In this document: positions 5,576 to 10,604 of the stretch, in pieces
Layout of the letters: every line of letters begins with the position of its first letter
How positions within the stretch are numbered: position 1 is the stretch's first letter
The notes under the pieces: generated by a model
Told to the model about the DNA's origin: nothing
Seen by the model: the letters and a program-made list of their open reading frames with translations, nothing else
The model's database searches: none
Program-made: the position numbers and the translations under genes
Origin: Loktanella sp.
GTDB lineage: Bacteria; Pseudomonadota; Alphaproteobacteria; Rhodobacterales; Rhodobacteraceae
Assembly: GCA_003551805.1 (NCBI GenBank)
Contig: PUNR01000146.1
Span: 1 to 10,604, forward strand
Length of the DNA: 10,604 bases
Direction of reading: 5' to 3'

Positions 5576-7689
5576 CGCGTCAGAACGATGGGCGGTTCGG
5601 GCGTATCTGTACGCCCGTTCCATAATCTGTTGCCCGCCGCACTTTGTGCCGTGACAATCACCAGATCACCCGATGCGTTCAGGTCAAAAGCCAGCGCACC
5701 CGTCTGGCGCAACCTTGGCAGGTCATAGACTTGGCACGGGCGCGGGGTTTCTTCGGTCTGATTGATAACCAGAACATCGGCACCGCCGCAGCCTTGCAGA
5801 CCGGCCAGCGCGGTTTTGCCGCTGACTTGCATGACGCGCCAATCGCCCAACACGGCTGTCACGGCCCGACCGTCGCGCAGCAGACCGTCGCGCGCGGCAG
5901 CATCTTGCTGCGCGACCGGTGCGCCGTCGTTTTCCAGCCATATCCCCGCGACGAAACTACCGCCCGCAGGCTTTGATAACACACGGCCTTGCGCACCCAT
6001 AAGGCCGATCAACGCGCCATCCTCGGCGACCAAAAGTGCGGGTCGCGTGCTGCCATGCCAAGTGACAAAGGCCAGCGCAGCCACAGCCAGCCCCGCAAAC
6101 CGCAACCGCCCCTGCCACAGGATCAGCCACAGAACGCCCAGCGTCAGCAGCGGCAACACCAATTTGGCAGGTGCCACCACATGACTGACCGCGCCAGGCT
6201 GGTCGGCCACGAAACCGGCCACAAACAGGATCCAGCGCAGCCCCCATTCCATGAGCGCAAAGCCGATCCAGTCCAGTCCCAAAGGTGCCAGACAGGTCGC
6301 CAGCACCGCAGCAGGCATCACCAGCACCCCCATCAACGGCACGCTGAGCAAATTTGCGATCAGGCCGTAATGCGACACCATATTGAAATGCGCGGCGGCA
6401 TAAGGCGCTGTCGCAAGGCCCGCGACAAGCGATGACACGAATACCGACAAGGCCGGTCGCGACCAGCGCGGCACGCGGGTCAGGTCAACCTTGCGCAGGC
6501 CACGAAACACCGCAATCAGCCCGACAGTCGCCGAAAACGACATCTGGAAACCGGGGCCGGTCAACGCCTCCGGCTGCCAGACCAGCACGATCACGGCGGC
6601 AATTGCCACCGCGCGCAGCGTCAAGGCACGCCTGCCCAGCAGCACGGCCACCAGCACCACCGCGACCATGATAAACGCCCGTTCGGTCGCCACATTGCCG
6701 CCCGACAAGGCCAGATAGAACGCCCCCACCAATAGCGCCACGACAGCCGCAATTTTTTTGGTCGGCCAGCGCAGCGCGACCCATGGCACCAGCGCCAGAC
6801 CATAGCGGATCACGGCAAAGACAAACCCCGTCAAAAGCCCCATATGCAGCCCCGAAATCGCCAGCAGATGCGCAAGGTTGGACGCGCGCAAAGCCGCAAG
6901 GCTGGCCTGCCCCATGCCGGACCGGTCACCTGTCATGATCGCCGCGGCAAAGGCACCGGGTTCGCCGGGGATCGCGTCTTGCACCGCGCGTGAAATCGCC
7001 ATGCGTAGCGCGAAGATCCGCATTCTTGCATCCGGTACGTCAGGGCTTTCCAGCCGCAGCACCGGATTGCGGGTGTAGCCCACTGCACCCAGTTGTAAAA
7101 ACCAGGCATGACGCTGAAAATCAAAGCCCCCCGGCTCTGCCGGACCGGATGGCGGCGACAGATGGCCAGTCAAGATCAACACCTCGCCGGGGCGGAAGTT
7201 GTCCAGCATCTGGTCGCCGTGGATCGATACGCGCACCCGCGCGGGGGTGCGGGCGGGCGACATGCGTTCCAGCACAACGCTGTCCAGCGTCAGGCGCGTG
7301 ACGTCACTGGCGGAACGGTCGATATTGACCACCCGCCCTTCGATAGCGCCGTAATAGCGAAAACCCAGCGTTGGTGCCGCCACCGCCTCGGTCCGGTATT
7401 TCGCGATCCCTGCCCCCAGCACGGCGACCAACAGCGCCAGAACCACAGGGCGGTAGGCGACGCTGACAAACCGCAGCGCCACCAGCAAACAGGCAATCAG
7501 ACCGCCACCGGCCCACACCGCCGCCTGCCCTGGTTCGTGGCCTTGCGCAAAATACCAGCCGATCCCCAGCGCAAGGCACAATGGCACCCAGCACAGCAAA
7601 CCACCGCGCTGCGCCAAAAGCGCATCTGACACCGCCTGTCGCACTTGTTCTTCGTCCTTTGGCTGGCTATCCCCATTGGGCACCGGCAC
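5569..7689 (-). CDS. comEC: ComEC/Rec2-family DNA uptake channel, no MBL motif in C-terminal domain
   Basis: Inner-membrane channel that passes single-stranded DNA into the cytoplasm during natural transformation; in Rhodobacter capsulatus ComEC is needed to receive DNA from gene transfer agents. The 706-residue protein has about three hydrophobic segments (31-97), a soluble OB-fold-like region (about 105-215, with IEGRV, RPGEV and GGFDF), and the Competence domain with signature HLLAISGLHMG (274-284) followed by many membrane helices to about 545. The C-terminal 160 residues lie where other ComECs have a metallo-beta-lactamase nuclease domain, but no HxHxDH motif is visible. The start at 7689 is a GTG with a weak GGA-containing site upstream; GTG at codon 3 (7683) is an alternative. 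The TAA at 5571-5569 overlaps lexA. Any promoter must lie in the 37-bp gap or inside gltX. Confidence 0.93.
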   Translation of the reverse strand: MPVPNGDSQPKDEEQVRQAVSDALLAQRGGLLCWVPLCLALGIGWYFAQGHEPGQAAVWAGGGLIACLLVALRFVSVAYRPVVLALLVAVLGAGIAKYRTEAVAAPTLGFRYYGAIEGRVVNIDRSASDVTRLTLDSVVLERMSPARTPARVRVSIHGDQMLDNFRPGEVLILTGHLSPPSGPAEPGGFDFQRHAWFLQLGAVGYTRNPVLRLESPDVPDARMRIFALRMAISRAVQDAIPGEPGAFAAAIMTGDRSGMGQASLAALRASNLAHLLAISGLHMGLLTGFVFAVIRYGLALVPWVALRWPTKKIAAVVALLVGAFYLALSGGNVATERAFIMVAVVLVAVLLGRRALTLRAVAIAAVIVLVWQPEALTGPGFQMSFSATVGLIAVFRGLRKVDLTRVPRWSRPALSVFVSSLVAGLATAPYAAAHFNMVSHYGLIANLLSVPLMGVLVMPAAVLATCLAPLGLDWIGFALMEWGLRWILFVAGFVADQPGAVSHVVAPAKLVLPLLTLGVLWLILWQGRLRFAGLAVAALAFVTWHGSTRPALLVAEDGALIGLMGAQGRVLSKPAGGSFVAGIWLENDGAPVAQQDAAARDGLLRDGRAVTAVLGDWRVMQVSGKTALAGLQGCGGADVLVINQTEETPRPCQVYDLPRLRQTGALAFDLNASGDLVIVTAQSAAGNRLWNGRTDTPEPPIVLTRQ
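5572..5583. repeat. 12-bp perfect palindrome at the lexA/comEC 3' junction
   Basis: CTGACGCGTCAG reads the same on both strands and contains the lexA stop codon (TGA 5573-5575). On the minus strand it encodes comEC codons 703-706, just before its TAA. It could be chance, a protein-binding site, or the base of a stem shared by both convergent transcripts. Confidence 0.6.
5598..5617 (+). terminator. Candidate hairpin terminator for lexA, inside the comEC 3' coding region
   Basis: CGGGCGTA (5598-5605) and TACGCCCG (5610-5617) form a perfect 8-bp stem with the 4-base loop TCTG, beginning 22 bases after the lexA stop. It would fold in the lexA transcript and, antisense, in the comEC mRNA. The following bases (TTCCATAATC) are only mildly U-rich, so it is not a textbook intrinsic terminator; it may protect the 3' end or cause pausing. 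No better terminator for lexA is visible nearby. Confidence 0.4.
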
Positions 7690-7726
7690 TCTATCCGCGG
7701 CTCGGTGAACGAAAGGTTAATTTCCC

Positions 7727-9121
7727 ATGGACGTCGTCACACGCTTTGCCCCTTCCCCCACTGGCGCGCTGCATATCGGGGGCGCGCGCACGGCCCTTTT
7801 CAACTGGCTTTACGCGCGCGGGCGCGGTGGCAAGTTCCTGCTGCGGATCGAAGATACCGACCGTGCAAGGTCCACGCCGGAAAACGCGCAGGCGATTTTG
7901 GACGGGCTGACTTGGCTGGGGCTTGATTGGGACGGCGACCCCGTCAGCCAGTTTGACAGTGCCGCCCGCCATGCAGAGGTCGCACACCAGATGCTGGCCG
8001 CGGGCAACGCCTATAAATGCTTCAGCACACAAGAAGAGATCGAGGCATTCCGCGAAAAGGCACGCGCTGAAAAAACCTCCACGCTATTCCGGTCCCCTTG
8101 GCGCGACAGTGACAGTAAGGTGCATCCCGATGCACCCTTCGTCATCCGCCTTAAGGCGCCGCGTGAAGGGACGACCACCCTGCATGACGAAGTGCAGGGC
8201 GATGTCACATGGTCCAACGACCAGCTTGACGATATGATCCTGCTGCGGTCCGACGGCAGCCCCGTCTATATGCTGGCGGTTGTTGTCGATGACCACGACA
8301 TGGGCGTCACCCATGTGATCCGCGGCGATGACCATCTGGCCAACGCATTCCGCCAGAACCTGATCTACGAAGCAATGGGCTGGCCCAAACCCACCCTTGC
8401 GCATATCCCGCTGATCTATGGCCCCGACGGCAAGAAACTGTCCAAACGCCACGGTGCCACCGGTGCTGCCGAATATCAGGCGCTGGGATACCCTGCCGCC
8501 GGCATGCGCAATTATCTGGCCCGCCTGGGCTGGAGCCATGGCGACGATGAATTCTTCACCGACGCACAGGCGCGCGACTGGTTCGACCTTGACGGTATCG
8601 GGAAATCACCCGCGCGGTTTGACACCAAGAAACTGGAACATCTGTGCGGCCAGCATATCGCGCAGGCCGATGATGCCGCGCTGCTGCATGAATTGCAGGC
8701 CTACCTTGCGGCAACAGGCGCAGACCCACTGGACGACGCGCAAAAAGACGGGATGTTGCGCGGCATGTACTGCCTCAAGGAACGCGCGAAGACCTTTCCA
8801 GAACTTATTGAAAAGGCACATTTTATCCTGACCAGCCGCCCCATCGCACCGGACGAAAAGGCCGCCGCGCAACTGCCCGATGTATCCCGTGGTATACTGT
8901 CGGAATTGACGCCGCAGTTGCAAAATGCTAGCTGGACGAAAGAAACTCTGGAAAGCATTATCGCAACCATCGCCGAGGCACATGATACCAAGCTCGGCAA
9001 ACTGGCAGGCCCCCTGCGCGCCGCATTGTCAGGGCGCAGCGTGTCGCCAAGTGTGTTTGATATGATGCTGGTTCTGGGGCAGTCCGAGACGATTGGCCGC
9101 CTAACGGATGCCAGCGAGTAA
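7727..9121 (+). CDS. gltX: Glutamyl-tRNA synthetase (class I)
   Basis: Charges tRNA-Glu with glutamate (and tRNA-Gln too in bacteria that use the amidotransferase route). The 464 residues are close to the usual length (E. coli 471). RFAPSPTGALHIGGARTALF holds the HIGH-type signature (HIGG 16-19). RIEDTD (40-45) follows, then CVVVDD-like AVVVDDHDMGVTHVIRGDDH in the catalytic domain, and KKLSKRHG (KMSKS-type loop, 237-241). The C-terminal half is the helical anticodon-binding domain. The E. coli zinc-binding cysteine cluster is absent (a single Cys98 remains), as in many GluRS. The ATG at 7727 is supported by GAAAGG at 7711-7716 and by the conserved N-terminus. Many Rhodobacterales carry two gltX paralogues, so this may be one of two. 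A weak promoter-like pair, TTGTTC (7645-7650) and TATCCC (7668-7673), lies inside comEC. Confidence 0.96.
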   Translation: MDVVTRFAPSPTGALHIGGARTALFNWLYARGRGGKFLLRIEDTDRARSTPENAQAILDGLTWLGLDWDGDPVSQFDSAARHAEVAHQMLAAGNAYKCFSTQEEIEAFREKARAEKTSTLFRSPWRDSDSKVHPDAPFVIRLKAPREGTTTLHDEVQGDVTWSNDQLDDMILLRSDGSPVYMLAVVVDDHDMGVTHVIRGDDHLANAFRQNLIYEAMGWPKPTLAHIPLIYGPDGKKLSKRHGATGAAEYQALGYPAAGMRNYLARLGWSHGDDEFFTDAQARDWFDLDGIGKSPARFDTKKLEHLCGQHIAQADDAALLHELQAYLAATGADPLDDAQKDGMLRGMYCLKERAKTFPELIEKAHFILTSRPIAPDEKAAAQLPDVSRGILSELTPQLQNASWTKETLESIIATIAEAHDTKLGKLAGPLRAALSGRSVSPSVFDMMLVLGQSETIGRLTDASE

Positions 9122-9213
9122 ACCTGATCGTCACACTTTGTGATTATTCAGGCGATATGGAACAAAGAGGCGCTGACGTGACTTGTATCGCGTGGCAGAT
9201 AGGGAAAAACGGA
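9122..9213 (+). promoter_or_regulatory. gltX-gltA spacer: small hairpin and gltA ribosome binding site
   Basis: The 92-base spacer contains a small hairpin, TCACA-CTT-TGTGA (9131-9143), ten bases after the gltX stop and followed by TTATT; it could be a weak terminator or an operator half-site pair. AGGGA at 9201-9205 is the likely gltA ribosome binding site, eight bases before ATG 9214. I could not identify a convincing -35/-10 pair for gltA, although a promoter here is likely given how highly citrate synthase is normally expressed. Confidence 0.4.
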
Positions 9214-10509
9214 ATGGCTGATAAGACAGAAACCGCGACACTGACGATCAAAGGCAAATCTTACGAATTGCCGATCATGTCACCGACCACCGGCCCGGAT
9301 GTCATTGATATCCGGAAACTTTACGCCCAAGCCGATGTCTTTACCTATGACCCCGGCTTTACCTCGACCGCCGCTTGCGACAGCACGATCACCTTTATCG
9401 ACGGTGAAAAGGGCGAATTGCTGCATCGCGGTTATCCGATCGACCAGCTTGCCGGTCAGTCGCATTACCTCGAGGTTTGCTATCTGCTGCTTTACGGTGA
9501 ACTGCCTTCGGCGTCCGAACTCGAAAAGTTTGAATCGCTGGTCACCAACCACACGATGATCCACGAACAGATGCACAACTTTTTCCGCGGTTTCCGCCGC
9601 GATGCGCATCCGATGGCGACGATGGTCGGCGTGGTCGGCGCGATGTCTGCGTTCTATCACGACAGCACCGACATCAACGATCAGCACCAGCGCGAGGTCG
9701 CATCGATCCGCCTGATCGCCAAAATGCCGACGATCGCGGCGATGGCCTATAAATATTCGATCGGCCAGCCTTTCGTCTATCCGCGCAACGACCTCGATTA
9801 TGCGGCGAACTTTCTGCATATGTGCTTTGCCGTTCCGGCCGAGCAATACAACGTCAACCCGATCCTGTCGCGCGCGATGGACCGGATTTTCACGCTGCAT
9901 GCCGATCACGAACAGAACGCGTCAACCTCGACCGTGCGTCTGGCGTCATCGTCGGGTGCAAACCCGTTCGCCTGTATCGCTGCTGGCATCGCCTGCCTGT
10001 GGGGTCCGGCGCATGGTGGTGCGAACCAGGCCTGTCTGGAAATGCTCAAGGAAATCGGCACGCCAGACCGTATCCCCGAATTCATCGCACGCGCCAAAGA
10101 CAAGGACGATCCTTATCGCCTGATGGGTTTCGGCCACCGCGTTTACAAAAACTTCGACCCCCGCGCGACCGTCATGAAGCAATCCGCGCATGAAGTGCTG
10201 GACCTGCTGGGCGTCGAAGACAACCCGATCCTGCAAGTCGCGATGGAACTGGAAAAACAGGCGCTGGCTGATCCGTATTTCGCGGACAAAAAGCTGTTCC
10301 CGAACGTGGATTTCTATTCCGGCATCATTCTGGAAGCGATGGGTTTCCCGACATCGATGTTCACCCCCGTCTTCGCCGTGGCGCGGACTGTTGGCTGGAT
10401 TTCGCAGTGGAAAGAACAGCTTGCCGATCCACAGCTTAAGATTGGCCGCCCGCGGCAATTGTATCTGGGCGATACCGCCCGCGATTACGTGGACATCGAA
10501 AAGCGCTAA
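9214..10509 (+). CDS. gltA: Type II citrate synthase
   Basis: Condenses acetyl-CoA with oxaloacetate to citrate at the entry to the TCA cycle. The 431 residues are close to E. coli GltA (427), and the N-terminal beta domain (about 1-50, TATLTIKGKSYELP) places it in the hexameric type II group, which in Gram-negatives is often NADH-inhibited. Catalytic residues are all present: His267 in GPAHGGAN, His308 in GFGHRVYK and Asp366 in NVDFYSG. Further landmarks are the HRGYPI motif (71-76) and the LHADHEQNASTSTVR segment. I chose ATG 9214 because it has an AGGGA site and a family-like MADKTETATL start. An in-frame ATG at 9157 would add 19 residues without a good site. Codon choice is even and highly biased, consistent with strong expression. 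A strong terminator follows after nine bases. Confidence 0.98.
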   Translation: MADKTETATLTIKGKSYELPIMSPTTGPDVIDIRKLYAQADVFTYDPGFTSTAACDSTITFIDGEKGELLHRGYPIDQLAGQSHYLEVCYLLLYGELPSASELEKFESLVTNHTMIHEQMHNFFRGFRRDAHPMATMVGVVGAMSAFYHDSTDINDQHQREVASIRLIAKMPTIAAMAYKYSIGQPFVYPRNDLDYAANFLHMCFAVPAEQYNVNPILSRAMDRIFTLHADHEQNASTSTVRLASSSGANPFACIAAGIACLWGPAHGGANQACLEMLKEIGTPDRIPEFIARAKDKDDPYRLMGFGHRVYKNFDPRATVMKQSAHEVLDLLGVEDNPILQVAMELEKQALADPYFADKKLFPNVDFYSGIILEAMGFPTSMFTPVFAVARTVGWISQWKEQLADPQLKIGRPRQLYLGDTARDYVDIEKR

Positions 10510-10517
10510 CAGATCAA

Positions 10518-10542
10518 GGGCCGCATCCAGCGGCCCTTTTTT
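10518..10542 (+). terminator. Rho-independent terminator of gltA
   Basis: GGGCCGC (10518-10524) and GCGGCCC (10530-10536) form a perfect 7-bp GC-rich stem around the loop ATCCA, directly followed by six T residues (10537-10542). The two A residues before the stem can extend it by pairing with the first Ts. It lies nine bases after the gltA stop codon. In the reverse direction the stem is followed by TTGATCT, a much poorer tail, so it works best for the plus strand. Confidence 0.95.
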
Positions 10543-10557
10543 ATATGTTGCACAAAG

Positions 10558-10604
10558 TCAGGCAGCGCATGCCAAGGCATGCATCATGCCCGCCAAAATT
10601 GCCC
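10558..10604 (-). other. Possible C-terminal end of a convergent gene (partial, uncertain)
   Basis: On the minus strand an open frame enters from the right edge and ends at TGA (10560-10558), reading AILAGMMHALACAA. The hydrophobic, alanine-rich tail looks protein-like, and a convergent gene facing the gltA terminator would be a normal arrangement. Fourteen codons are too few to prove it. The competing reading is a plus-strand gene beginning at ATG 10586 (MPAKIA), with AAGG eight bases upstream. The 16-base inverted repeat GCATGCC-AA-GGCATGC at 10567-10582 lies within this stretch. Confidence 0.22.

Noticed and set aside
5617..5632. Second SOS-box-like site, GTTCCATAATCTGTTG
   Set aside because: The spacing is eight bases and the second half reads GTTG, so it fails GTTC-N7-GTTC. 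It also lies inside the comEC 3' coding region.
9908..9916. GAAC pair GAACAGAAC inside gltA
   Set aside because: The half-sites are one base apart, not seven, and lie within coding sequence; not a LexA box.
1..10604. Mobile element, prophage, toxin-antitoxin, CRISPR, tRNA or defence system
   Set aside because: No transposase or integrase motifs, no regularly spaced repeats, no tRNA-like cloverleaf and no unassigned stretch above 120 bases. All genes are known housekeeping families.

Overview
The window is chromosomal DNA with a GC content of about 60%. It looks like an alphaproteobacterium of the order Rhodobacterales (Roseobacter group). Three things point there: the gene order trpG-trpD-trpC-moaC-moeA-lexA-comEC-gltX-gltA, as I remember it from that order; an alphaproteobacterial SOS box (GAAC-N7-GAAC) in front of lexA; and the protein sequences themselves. 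I see no insertion sequence, prophage, CRISPR array, tRNA or rRNA. Almost every base belongs to a recognisable housekeeping gene.

Layout: (1) Positions 101-4778 hold six plus-strand genes fused end to end: trpG, trpD, ung, trpC, moaC and moeA. Each overlaps the next by 1 or 4 bases (one TGATG junction, four ATGA junctions), so they should be co-transcribed and translationally coupled. They combine three jobs: tryptophan synthesis (anthranilate amidotransferase subunit, anthranilate phosphoribosyltransferase, indole-glycerol-phosphate synthase), molybdenum cofactor synthesis (MoaC, MoeA), and uracil excision from DNA (Ung). The DNA-repair gene between trpD and trpC is the odd member. (2) Positions 4779-4891 are a spacer holding GC-rich and AT-rich inverted repeats, a promoter with a perfect TTGACA -35, and a LexA box lying over its -10. 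The self-cleaving SOS repressor gene lexA follows. (3) comEC (DNA-uptake channel) lies on the minus strand. It converges on lexA with a 7-bp overlap of the two 3' ends and diverges from gltX across only 37 bp. (4) gltX (glutamyl-tRNA synthetase) and gltA (citrate synthase) follow on the plus strand, closed by a textbook Rho-independent terminator. The last 60 bases hold a short inverted repeat and either the tail of a convergent gene or the start of a new one.

I found no clearly new system. The points most worth a second look are: ung spliced into the trp cluster with no intergenic DNA; a drop in GC within trpD that continues into ung; the lexA control region, where repeat, promoter and operator share bases; the lexA/comEC 3' overlap with a palindrome and a strong hairpin; and a ComEC whose C-terminal domain shows no metallo-beta-lactamase metal-binding motif.
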